From: Strongylocentrotus droebachiensis
Taxonomy: Eukaryota; Echinodermata; Echinoidea; Camarodonta; Strongylocentrotidae
Reading direction: 5' to 3'
Length of the DNA: 64,000 bases
Assembly (NCBI GenBank): GCA_035222895.1
Contig: JAVYIG010000313.1
Location: forward strand, 92,001-156,000
Each line of letters starts with the position of its first letter. Within the stretch, counting starts at the first letter, position 1. This document shows, in pieces, positions 12,501 through 22,800 of this stretch. Made by a program: the position numbers and the translations under genes. The notes below the pieces were generated by a model that made no database searches, was not told the origin of the DNA, and was given only the letters and a program-made list of their open reading frames with translations.

Positions 12501-13780
12501 GCTCTCTTAGCAAACTTGTAATAATTTCAGTGTGAAGACTGTTGTTTAAATGTAATTAACTATAAAAACATGAATGCGTTTATCACACTAATTATAACCA
12601 AAAATAGGAGAAAAAACTCATCACACTTCCATTTTCACTCTTTTTCAAATTACAAAATTGATTATACAAAAGAAGATCAGATATATAATTTTACAACATT
12701 TTATTGCAAATTGTATGAATTCAAACAATTAAAACATCGCTTGACAGAATACACAGAAATAAATACACACACACATCAATAATCAAACAATTGAGCTTTT
12801 AAAGAGCCCTATGATACTGTAATGCATTATCAAGTCAAACATATGTTATGTATGTACATAAAATTTGAAAAAAAAAGTATTGAGTGCTGCTCACTTTTCC
12901 ACTCGAAACTGAATACTGGCATAAAAAAGGACATGGAATTATTGCATAAAAATGCATAGCACAATATCACTCAAACATGTGGGTTTAGCTATTTATCGTA
13001 ATTCAAGCTTTACTACTGATTTAACAAATCCAATATTCATCTTTTCTAAAATAATAGGCAGCACGATGCACATTTGCAAGTGACAGAGATGAAACAACAT
13101 ACATTGGGTAAGTGAACTGGAATATTTGTGTGTACGTAGTAAACTACTACTACTACTACTACTACAGTCAAACCTGCTTTAGTGACCACCTGTCTACAAA
13201 GACGACATTTTTTGTTTCCCTTGAAAATGGTTTTTCATTGTAACATACACTAAAGGAACCTGTCTACAGAGACCACCTGCCTATAAAGACCACATTTCTT
13301 GTCTCGCTTGGGTGGTCTTTATAGACATGTTTCACTATACTACTACTAATGATAATAATAGTAATAGTAATAGTAGTAGTAATAATAATAATACTAATAT
13401 TCTGAAAGACTTCTCCTATATTCACATTCAAATTTTGAAGTTGACAGTTTTACAATCAGAATAGCCCTGCTCACATTCAAATTTTCCCCTTGCACCCAAA
13501 ATGGCTGATGACAAAGCGATGCACAAATTCTACATTCTACAAGAACTTTAAAGATTGGCCCTATTCACATTTGAATCTTAATTGCTTTCCCCCACACAGA
13601 ATGACGGGAGACGATGAGATGTGTAACTTCTACATCATGTACTACACCAGTGAGGACCAGTTGCCAACAATGAAGAGTTGCTATGGCGACGGGCAGTACG
13701 AATGGGCCAATGATCTACCTAACATACCAGACAAGGAGGCAAGCAGTCTCACCAGCGACGCACCATCAAACAGCATGTAG
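153..13780 (+). CDS. PHM: Peptidylglycine alpha-hydroxylating monooxygenase (PHM), secreted single-domain form
   Basis: PHM is the copper- and ascorbate-dependent enzyme of the secretory pathway that hydroxylates the alpha carbon of C-terminal glycine, the first step of neuropeptide amidation. Coding exons: 153-506, 2498-2555, 3936-4026, 7504-7625, 8382-8465, 8964-9012, 9383-9447, 10548-10628, 11127-11203, 11972-12022, 13058-13107, 13600-13780; all junctions are GT-AG and the frame closes to about 420 aa. Residues 1-23 are a signal peptide (MAYFRHIFLVLALSLLTLCQ onward), followed by an acidic linker (about 50-75). CuH ligands: H150/H151 in TAHHILLYGC and H228 in LQVHYAH. CuM ligands: H297 and H299 in YRVHTHK, and M368 in DDEMCNFYIMYY. 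These match the rat PHM core. There is no lyase (PAL) domain and no membrane anchor, so this is the split form, as in Drosophila, rather than bifunctional PAM. The start is chosen because it opens a signal peptide. Family assignment is certain; exact borders are inferred by eye. Confidence 0.95.
507..2497 (+). other. PHM intron 1, no recognised element
   Basis: AT-rich intron between the signal-peptide exon and the first catalytic-core exon. It holds a short poly-G run near 2061-2074 and nothing I can assign to a repeat family or RNA gene. Confidence 0.5.
3362..3551. repeat. (GA)n-rich microsatellite
   Basis: Two nearly pure GA blocks (about 3362-3432 and 3484-3551) separated by a purine-rich stretch, within PHM intron 2. 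The minus strand reads as a spurious Ser/Leu-rich ORF. Confidence 0.9.
5010..5186. repeat. (TAA)n/(GAT)n triplet microsatellite
   Basis: Imperfect ATA/ATG/ATT triplets, the purest stretch (TAA repeated) at about 5098-5133, ending in a short GAA run at 5169-5187. The Asn- and Leu-rich ORFs read from it are artefacts. Confidence 0.9.
6079..6275. mobile_element. TTAA-2 MITE, copy 1 (old)
   Basis: About 197 bp flanked by TTAA at 6075-6078 and 6276-6279. The interior shares with the other copies the 'gcactacttgtagctacttgc', 'ggtcccccatg', 'gagagctga' and 'agatagccacctgtca' motifs. It is more diverged than the copies near 22.8, 39.2 and 46.3 kb. TTAA duplication suggests mobilisation by a piggyBac-type transposase (inference). 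Confidence 0.7.
7264..7403 (-). mobile_element. tRNA-derived SINE fragment
   Basis: Read on the minus strand it starts with a tRNA-like head: A-box-like TGGTCTAGTGG, then B-box GGTTCGAATCC. The body continues 'acatttgccactct' and 'caggtgttaaatgggta', which is shared with the copies at 10165-10420 and 35281-35583. The 3' part is missing. It lies in PHM intron 3. Confidence 0.75.
8477..8580. repeat. (GA)n microsatellite
   Basis: Purine-only GA/GGA/GAAA tract beginning 12 bp after the donor of PHM exon 5 (exon end 8465). Confidence 0.9.
9460..9762. mobile_element. Poly-G-rich hAT-like element remnant
   Basis: Starts about 12 bp after the donor of PHM exon 7. Contains 'ctcccgaaaatttgaaaatc' followed by 'gtcgctcagtggggg', which is the reverse complement of the unit in the hAT element at 21254-21814. 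It ends in GGATCCGCCACTG, the reverse complement of a CAGTGGCGGATCC-type terminus. The opposite terminus and a target duplication are not found, so one end is lost. Confidence 0.6.
10165..10420 (+). mobile_element. tRNA-derived SINE
   Basis: tRNA-like head with A-box-like TGGTATAGGGG and B-box GGTTCGAATCT, then the body 'ccacatttgccactctcaac', 'aggtgtaaatgggta', and a 3' tail of ATT/ATC triplets near 10403-10420. Same family as 7264-7403 and 35281-35583. It is not a tRNA gene, because no cloverleaf with acceptor pairing is evident. Confidence 0.8.
10640..10780. repeat. GGGAGA purine microsatellite
   Basis: Purine tract of GA and GGGAGA units starting about 11 bp downstream of the PHM exon 8 donor. 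It produces a meaningless Leu/Ser/Pro ORF on the minus strand. Confidence 0.9.
11634..11813 (+). repeat. (GAA)60 uninterrupted triplet repeat
   Basis: Sixty perfect GAA triplets on the coding strand of PHM intron 9 (11204-11971), followed by a short GA run (11836-11856). Poly-Glu, poly-Ser and poly-Leu ORFs over it are artefacts. Confidence 0.95.
13165..13337. mobile_element. TA-flanked MITE, Tc1/mariner-like
   Basis: About 173 bp between TA dinucleotides (13163-13164 and 13338-13339). The ends are imperfect inverted repeats of about 30 bp: CAGTCAAACCTG...GACCACCT at left and, reversed, TAGTGAAACATG...GACCACCC at right. It is bordered by CTA and ATA/GTA triplet microsatellites (13143-13164 and 13338-13402). 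Inserted in PHM intron 11. Confidence 0.6.
13463..13548 (+). pseudogene. Decayed partial duplicate of the last PHM exon and its acceptor region
   Basis: This intronic stretch aligns with the true exon 12 border about 95 bp downstream. Both read 'gccct..tcacatt' then a pyrimidine-rich tract, then ATG-led coding: M-A-D-D-K-A-M-H-K-F-Y-I-L here versus M-T-G-D-D-E-M-C-N-F-Y-I-M in exon 12. The duplicate has lost a clear AG acceptor and reaches a stop (taa at 13549-13551) soon after, so it is probably dead. Seen directly; the history is inferred. Confidence 0.6.
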
Positions 13781-16085
13781 ACCTACGTGCTATATATGCT
13801 CAGTCCCAACCCATTCACTAATATGTTGGTAACTTTATGTTTGCCCTTTATGTTCATTATCACAAGTTAAAAAAACTGATGGTAATTTATGCTTGCCTGA
13901 CTTTAAAACATAACGATTGTTTGATAAATGTTTAATTTCAAATGTTGAATACTTCATAATTTAAATTTCTGAATTCATCTATTATTATGATCTAAATTTA
14001 TGTTTATACTTCATCTCACAGGAGTGATTTAAAATGGGAGTTTTGGGGAAAACTAGATAAAAAATCTGGTTGATGTAAATGGTACACTATGGTGCAATAT
14101 TTGACTTGAGTTCATCATCTTTACAGGAATGAAAGTATTTGGGTGAAACTGTTATGAAAAATATGACTGTTACTTTTACTTGCAACTACTGCTATATCTC
14201 AATGGAAAAAAAATAATCAGAATTTGCCGCTGCTTTCTAAAACCAAAAAATACCTGTAATGAGTAAAAATTATTGGTAATCGACTCATTTACATCTATTT
14301 AACGATCATCTTGATTGTTACATCTCTGTTTGGAGTGCTAAGATTGTACATAATATAAATGATCTAAAATAGTGTTTGTTGTAAATAATAATGATACAAT
14401 AATTTGTGCAATCTTGTGTGGTTGTCATAGGTTTTAAACAGTACTTGGCTTTGCTAATGGCAGCTTGCATAGCTTATTAGACAAAAGCTGCTTATGGCTA
14501 GTATGCAATATAACAGACTGGTCTAATACACAATGTAGCCTGAATGTAAGCTTGCTTGTTTTTTGCATCAATGAATCCTCAAATTTCACAATTGGTGTGA
14601 AAGTTGTGTTTTAAGTACCAGGGGCCATTCAACAAAAAATACATGAAATGATGTTGCTAAGCAACCATTGAACCTCAAATATTATCCTGTATATTTATGT
14701 GATTTGAAAACACAACAAATCTATTCCAAGATTAATGCTCTAAACAACTAAATATTGGGTCTCCTCAGTTGTTTGTATATCTAGAAATTCACACGTATAA
14801 TAATAATAATAATATGACAAGAAGCTTATATACTACTTGTGGTATATATCTTTGGTACAATTCTCAGGCGTCAGTGCGTCACATATGACAGCCTGAAGAA
14901 AAACTAAGATATGACATTCATGGGTGGGACGAGATATTTATCAAAGATTTCTATAAGAATCTGAACCTGCACCTGTGCATTAGCAAGCTTCAACACCTTA
15001 TGCACTTTCTCGTCAAAATAAAGAGAAGCAAATTAATTTACTTTAAAAATACTTTGCAGAGATGTAACACGATGCTTATTAAAATTGAGGATTCATAAAG
15101 CGCTAGCAGAGGTAGGTCTTCCAGCTTAGGAAAGTAAGTCAATGCTAGTCAATGTTTGAAGAAAAAAAGAGCTTGAGCACTGAAGTTGAATGTTTAAAAT
15201 AGACTATACAAGAGATTAATCCAATTAAGATTAAAATAGAAGGTATCATTCTTTAAGGGGTGTTTTACATGGAAATTTGTGCGCACAACTTTATAAGCTA
15301 CTTATGGGGATTGTAAGATGCATTGGAATACACTTAATTTGGAACACACCACCATTACGGATAATAATCTGTGATAAATGGACAAAAAAGTAATTAACGG
15401 TATTGTTGTTGTTTTTATGATATAACACATCTCACATGATGTCCGGTCATAAATATTATCCTTTTAAACTCTAATGATCAACTGCCATCTGTCTTATACC
15501 GATGATAGGAAGACTGAATTATTGCATCACCTTTTCTTTCACAAGTCAGAACACCATGCACTGTTATACATTCCAAACCGGCCCTCTAAGCTGGGCATTC
15601 CCGGTTTCTCTCATTTCTTCTCTGCCCCAGTCTAAACCCTTGAAGGAAAAAAATATTCAAAAGATTTTGGGGGCTACTTTTCATGCTTGCTTGCATGAAA
15701 ATAACACTCTTTAATTTGTTTTGCGTTGAACTCTATGCACATTTTTGGGGGCTCTTTTTGGCATTTCTGGGGCTAATTCGCCCCGAACCCCTGTGTAATT
15801 TTTTTCCCTGTACCCTTGCTCAATCCACATCTATTCTGATAATACACACCATGACCAACAAAAAAAAAGCAAAAAAGATGCACTACTTTGGACACTTACT
15901 GCCTTAGCACCGTAGAGCGTAATATTATTAGGGGCTTAATTATTGGTAACTTTATGTATATGTTAGCAGATTGATCTTGCCTAGCCCGCTTTGTTTGTTA
16001 TGTACAGTATGCTTAGTAATTAATTGGTGTAAACACTTGCATATAGGGATATGATGTGAAAATAAAGTCTATTTAGTTCATAAAC
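13781..16085 (+). other. Probable PHM 3' UTR and downstream sequence
   Basis: AT-rich sequence without a protein gene after the PHM stop. AATAAA occurs at 15017-15022 and at 16061-16066. Small ORFs at 15502-15907 show no recognisable family. The 3' end of the mRNA cannot be fixed from sequence alone. Confidence 0.4.
16061..16066 (+). promoter_or_regulatory. Candidate polyadenylation signal of PHM
   Basis: AATAAA followed within about 25 bp by T-rich sequence. It would give a 2.3 kb 3' UTR. The alternative at 15017-15022 gives 1.2 kb. Confidence 0.35.
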
Positions 16086-16713
16086 TTCTTGTTGCATTAG
16101 AAATAGAATTCCTCTTCTGTAATTAAAAATCTGAGGGATCATTACTGCATGCATGAAATTGAGAAAGAAAAGGAGAGAACGTGAAAGAAAATGGGATAAG
16201 AGACAGAGAAGTGAGAGAGGGACGGAGGGGGAGAGAGAGAGAGAGAGAGAGCAAGAAATAGAATATTAATAATAATAATAAAAAGAAGAAAAAAAAGGGG
16301 AAATGAGGATAAGAAAAACAGCAAAAGTATTTTATGAAATGAAGAGATAAATGGGAATTTAGAAACCAAAGTAAGAGATGAGGATTTGAGAACACTGTCA
16401 CTGCTTAAAGGATATATCAGCTTCACTATTAAACTCATTCTTTGTTACCTTCAATACTTTGCTTGAAGGCGCGTTCAGACATGATGCAACAAAACAGCAG
16501 TCGTTTTTAATGACGGATTGAATAATATGCTTTACATTCATTTATCTAATAAGACAAAGCTCAGTGAATACACACAAGTCCTTTGTTGCACGCAGTTGCC
16601 ATTCATGTACACATTAACAAAAGATGTGGTGGCTGTTTACTGTGTCATATCTGAGCAAGCCTAAAGGAATTAATCCCAATCTGACAAAGTAGTTGAACAC
16701 AGTTACAACTTAA

Positions 16714-16947
16714 AGCCCCTCTGCACTAGTTTGGCATGGACAAAGTAGTTGAACACAGTTACAACTTAAAGCCCCTCTGCACTAGTTTGGCATGGAGAGA
16801 TTAGACCTCCCTGCAAGGTCACTGACGGGTGGTTATCTCATCAAATCAGCTCTCAATTAACATAAGAAAAAGAGGATCATGGGGGACCAACAGGCACCGA
16901 TTGGGCATTGTTTGCTATGTAGTGGGCGCAAGTAGCTATGTGGGGCT
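16714..16947. mobile_element. TTAA-2 MITE, copy 2, with duplicated left end
   Basis: Right border AGTGGGGCT (reversed) then TTAA at 16948-16951. The left border TTAA+AGCCCCTCTGCACTAG occurs twice, 56 bp apart (16714 and 16770), because a 56-bp block of flank plus terminus is duplicated in tandem (16683-16738 and 16739-16794). Confidence 0.8.
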
Positions 16948-18419
16948 TTAATACATAAAATCAATCGTATCTTGAACAAAACAAAAAATGGAGGGTTCAA
17001 ATCAATGAGGTATCAATTTTATACATTGTATCAACTGTTCTCCTTTTCACTCCTATCATATCCTCTTATACATTTCAAATATACAAACAATTAATTCTAA
17101 AAAATAAATAATTTGAACAATATACATATATAATACTTTAAAAAGAAATCATCACAAATAAAGTTGTGTGCTTAGTGCATAAGGAAAACACACTGAGCAC
17201 AAAGAAATATATTCAAATAAAATATGTATCAATCAACAATGCAAGTCCATCTTTTTCATGTCATGTGTCCATTTTTTTTCTTCATTTTTTTCTTCTCCCT
17301 ACTATAAATTCACACCCGTTTTTTAAATACGGTACACTGTAAATATGACAATGACTATAAGTTAAGTACTAAGTTACTCACAATGGAAAATTTCCAGTGT
17401 CAGTGATTTTGCAGACATAAAACAAGAAACTTTAACATGTAGCAAAAGGTAATTTTTTCAATTTTTTTTTGAGGAAGACTTTTCAAATATTTGTTTCTTT
17501 CAATAACTGCCTGTAACACAATCATAAATAAAATGTTGCTGATGTTTAGTAAAATGTTTAAAAAGTCAAGTGCGTCACCTAATGAAATTTGCAGAAAGTA
17601 CAATACCTAGTCAGTTGTAATATCAATAGATATAGCTGATAATAGCTAAAAATGAGATATTGTGCAGCCCTAGTTTAAAAAAAAATCCTAATGTATCATT
17701 AGATGAAACTAGACATTTAAAATAAACATAATTCAACCAAGCCAGAGTAAAATAAAATATAAATTAAAACACTTTAAAAACAAGAAAGATATATTGTTGA
17801 TACTGCCAGCAGTACTTAAAAAGAAAAGAAAAACATATTAAGAAAAGAAAAACACATTAAAGAAAAGAAAAATATACTGAAGAAAAGTAAAACATTAAAG
17901 AGTAAAAAAGGCAGCCTCATCCTATCAACTATGGCCCATATTCCACTACTTCACTTAAACCTGATGCAAGGACAAGGCATGTAAAAAAAGGGCAAAACTT
18001 ACACAAGACTTCACCTCTGTCCAACCTGCTTTGTTAAACTCAAGTTTAAATTGATCTTAAAGCTAGCGCTGGCGTTGAGTTTAAAGTAGACTACAAACCT
18101 AAGAGACCACGTCACACAAAGAAAAGAAGTCATGATATATACTATGATAAAATAGAAGACAGGCTCATTAAAGCCGCTCCTTAGCCAGTGTACATGTGGG
18201 TAGATAATTGGTCATTTGTACAACAAGAAAGACTGAATACATGCTCATGGCAGATATGCAATCATTATTCATATATGCATTAACATCCCATGGTACAGAT
18301 GGAAGAACTGCTTTCATAAGGAGGAAACCAAAGCTTATTATTGTTTGACAAAAAAAAAAATCTTATATCTTGGTGTAACTTTGTTTGTCAAGCTCAGCTC
18401 TAGACCCAGCAAGGCTTAA

Positions 18420-18802
18420 AGGTAAAGACCAGTTTTGGAAATGCCCCCCCCCCCCCTCTCAAAAATGAAATGGAAGCTCTTATAACCAATCATGTAAAAG
18501 AATATGTTTTGAATAATGTGTGATGGTACAAATTTTGCCGGGAAACTGCCTACTTATTGATATATTTAGTAAATTATTTATATCTATCCGGACCTGATAG
18601 ATATTGCGCACGTGTTGCGTAGTCCCATATACATCTTTCTGTGTACAGTGCTTGTAACCAAGACTGGGCGAAATTTCTTATCATTTTGATGATTCCAGAA
18701 CCTTGTAGTACACACTATTACGCTAGATGATCAACCTTTTCTGATCGATTCCACTACGTTTCTTTCAAAATGCAATCCCATGACCAGAACTGGTCTTTAC
18801 CT
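18420..18802. mobile_element. TTAA-1 MITE, copy 1
   Basis: 383 bp flanked by TTAA (18416-18419, 18803-18806). Terminal inverted repeat AGGTAAAGACCAGTT. The interior is shared with copies at 29603-30006 and 33282-33681 ('aaatggaagctctta', 'atgatcaaccttttctgatc'). It ends about 190 bp beyond the DNAAF4 stop codon. Confidence 0.9.
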
Positions 18803-18994
18803 TTAAACGATAGGTTTGAAATACTGAGTAGTCGGGTATACATGGCTCTCCCAGTGGAACAAAGTCGACTGCTCATAAAAAAAAGTAGCACTTGTGTATT
18901 AAAACATGCACAATTCAGCCAATGGCTGCAAATCCAACACAATATTGAATTAAAATCAATAGCATGACCCTTTGTCAGGGGGTCAAAGGTTACC

Positions 18995-19794
18995 CTAGGT
19001 CGTCGTGCCTTGGATGACATGTCTGATCCTCTCTGCATCCTGTCTGAGCTGTTCATTCTTGGGTTCTATCTTCAGGGCAGCTACATAATCTTGAAGACCT
19101 GCAAAGCACAAATGTTGAAGTTTTCATCAACTATTTAGGGGTATTGTTGAACATTATCATCTAATAGGCTTATCACATAGTTTGCACTTTTCAATCATTT
19201 TTGTAAAAAGAAAACACACCATATATTACTAGCAAAATTATTATCGTTAAGTGTACTAGGAAGTAATTTACCTATTTTTGTTTATCTTAATCATCATGAC
19301 AAATTTGTCATATGAAAAATAAAGAAAGCATGACATACAAATGTAACATCATAATAATCATATGCCAATGTCATATATAAGAAATACATCATTTGGTGTT
19401 CTCTTTTCTTTGTTTTTAACACCCCCCCCCTAAATACCATTTTGCAGCATGCAACTTTAAATGTACAATAGTATCTAATTATACACAAACCATCAATTTT
19501 CTAGTTTCTATAATAGAAGGATAATAGATATGTTTCATCCCATTAACCTGTGAATTCTCTTACTCTCAAAGACTTAAATAATAGAGAGACCAACCATGGA
19601 TGTACATATACAGTTCCTGGATGCAATGGGTTACAAATGAGAAAATGAAAACAAGGACAGAGTAAAAGGTACCTTCTGGATAGAGTTCTAGTTCACAGAA
19701 TGCAGTGCCTCGACGTGTATGGGCTCTGAGACGTGATGAGGCATTGGCTGGTACAGGTGGGGTGAGTAACTCAATAGCCTGCAGGAGACACAGA

Positions 19795-19840
<46 letters not shown>

Positions 19841-22800
19841 AATGATATATTTTATTCTTTTGTTCCACAATTGCGCCATGGCTAATCAATTTACCACTGA
19901 TGTCTTTGGCAGATTGCATGCCAATAGCAAATGTTTCTTGTAATATTCATCTTTCATCTTCATATTATTAAGTAAGAACAAATGTAGTTGCTATGCTTAC
20001 ACCTTGTTACACATTATGCAGTAAATTGCCCCTCCCCAAAGAAAACTTATTGGAAAAATAAAAAAGGATTTTAAGTGTAAATGTTAGAGTGTATGGCAAA
20101 CCCACTCTAACCCTAACCCTAGCCTAAAACACAATGGCACATCTGACCCTAGCCCTATATTTTTGACGAAGCTGCTAGAGCCTATGTCAGAGCATAATTC
20201 AGTCTGCAACTCTGAACCCATGAAGATGACGGATCATAATAGGGATAACCAAACTAAGGGCAGACTGGCAATGTGGAGTTTTTCCTCCAGGCCACTCAAT
20301 ATTTTGTCTTGAGGGCCAGTCATTTTGTGGTCTGAGGGCCGGTTTTTTATGTCGCATCGAAATTCCCAAAACAAATAAGACCTTAAATCCAGCCCTGAAT
20401 CGACTCACCTTTGAACAGTCTTCAATGCATTTGATGAAGTTGCGTAATTTTAGGTGGCAAGCTCCTCTGTTTGAGTAAAAACTGAACAAGGAGTTTGGTC
20501 AAGGAAGCTACATTTATTGAAACGATGAAACAAATCATCTACTCTCACTCTTGAATCTCTGAAAATCTATTACTAAATACTTTTACAAAGAGGTAATCAT
20601 GTCTACATCAGATTAAAAAACAACAGAACAAAAGTTCCTAAAGAAGCTATTAGAGATAGACCTCCTTCATCTCCCCCCCCCCCTTTTTTTTAAGTTTTTT
20701 TTTTTATTCATGGTTTCAACTTTCAATTGGCGAACATATATTTCATGAAAAAAAACATACATCAAAATCACATTCTTATTTTTTTAAACAATAAAGTGGG
20801 CAACAGAATCATTTGAAAGAGCATTATAATTCTATTTCTAGAAAAGAGTAGATGAATTAGATGAGCAATTCATATATTGGTGGGGGGGGGGGGGGTAATA
20901 AAAAGGATACGCAGGTACTTTTCCATTCAGTCTGATGGCTGTGTTATATGCATTGACGGCTGCCTGGAAGTTTCCACCCTTGAAGAAAGAGCTGAAGATT
21001 GGAAGGCAGATTATTAAAACAATAAATACAAATAAAATCACGATCCACGTGACCTTTGACCTCTTCAACATAAAAAGCTAATCAGTTGATCATTTAATGC
21101 TCATAAATACATGATCCAAATGAGGCTCAGTGGCACAGCCATATAAATAGTGATGCTGCCCGATATGGCAAGTTACAGCACTGTTATCCTCTCAACATGT
21201 TTGCATTAGATACAAGGACTCATATCGCCAGAACTGATGGAAGTCACCCGGATCAGGGGCGTACGCAGGGGGGGGGGGGGGGTTTGGGGGTTCAAAACCC
21301 CCCCCCCCCCTTTGGTATTTTTATGTGTGTAAACCCCCCCCCCCCCCACCCCCCCCCCCCTTTGGATTTTTTTTTTTTTTTTTTTTTTTAATAATAATAA
21401 AAAAAAAAAAATTATAACCTAAAGGTGACCTTACCCCCCCCCCCCCCCAACGAAGAAAAATGTCAAATTTTCAAATTTTGAGACCAAAAAAAAAAAAAAA
21501 AAGTGTCCGCTTACCCCACCCCCACTGAGCGACTTTTCGGCTGGCTGAGTCGTTGCGATTTTTTTTTTGGACTCCAAAAAAAAATAAAAAAATGTACGCT
21601 TACCCCCCCCACTGAGCGACTTTTCGGCTGGCTGAGTCGTTGCGATTTTTTTTGGATTAAAAAAAAAAAAAGTGTCCACTTACCCCCCCCCCCCCCCCCC
21701 CCCCCACTGAGCGACTTTTCGGCCGGCACGATTTTAAATTTTTCGGGAGCAAAATATTTTGGGCCCGATTTTAAACCCCCCCCCCCCCTTGAAAAAATCC
21801 TGCGTACGCCCCTGACCCAGATAGATCATAAACAGTCATTTTACGCAAAGATTGATCAACAGAAATACACTTTTAAATCCTGGAATTTAAGTCTATGAGG
21901 CAAAAAAAAGGAAACCCTTAAAAATTAACGGTATTAAAAAGGAGAATATTATTATGCATGCCAGTTTTATTTGATATCATATCAACCAACCACCTACCCC
22001 CTATGCCACTTCCTTTTTACAATTATCCTTAATAAACTTTAAATATGGAGTATGAACCTGTATTTTTTTTGCAAAATTGTGAATATTTGTTTCTGACTGA
22101 TGAAGAGAAAGAGAAAGTGGAGATATTACTATATCTAAACATGATAAATAACAAAGCTGAATTCTCGGGTTGAATTTGGACTAACTTCATGAAAGGATGA
22201 TCACTTACTCTCCTTTATCTTTTAGCCAGAATGGATCCCTCTCTTCTGGGGCAAGATCTTCATCTTCAATCTCTGGTATTCTTCTTGCTTCAGCTTGCTT
22301 CCTCAACCACTGTATATCAAATAGAAGGAGTAAATACATGTAAATACAGAATTAAACATTGCCTCTTGCATTATTATTAAGTCTTATTTGTATCTGGAAT
22401 AAATTCTCTATGAGATAACAATTTAAATATTGTACTATAGATTTCAGAAACTGTCTCCCCCCCCTCTTTTTTGCAGAAGCAAGATTAGATAAAGCCTGGA
22501 ACAAATGTCACAAGAGCATATATATTGGGTGGGTCAGCCCATTATTTTTAAATGAGTGTGTGTGGAGGGGGGGGGGGGGGGAGGGTACAATATTATGAAA
22601 ACATAATTTGGCAAGCACAAAGAAAAAGAAGGATAGAAAGTCATTTTTTAAAACTAAAATGCTCTGGTTATCACCTGAAAGGGGAAGGTATGTCACTTGG
22701 GTTTCAAAAAGAGGCATGGACCAGTTCCCCCGCCCCCCCCCCCCCCTGTAAATTGGCCCAAGGGGTCTACCCTAGCCCTAGCAATTCAAAAAATGAATTT

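Larger units (their letters stand above)
16086..18994. other. Intergenic region between the convergent PHM and DNAAF4 genes
   Basis: Contains a purine-rich microsatellite (about 16150-16305), a TTAA-2 MITE with a 56-bp duplicated end (16683-16947), AT-rich DNA with short degenerate 'aagaaaagaaaaac' repeats (17818-17900), and a TTAA-1 MITE (18420-18802). Its right part is probably DNAAF4 3' UTR. No gene recognised. Confidence 0.5.

Noticed and set aside
20101-20155. CCCTAA-like telomeric motifs
   Set aside because: Only a few degenerate units (also at 46020-46092), with no array.
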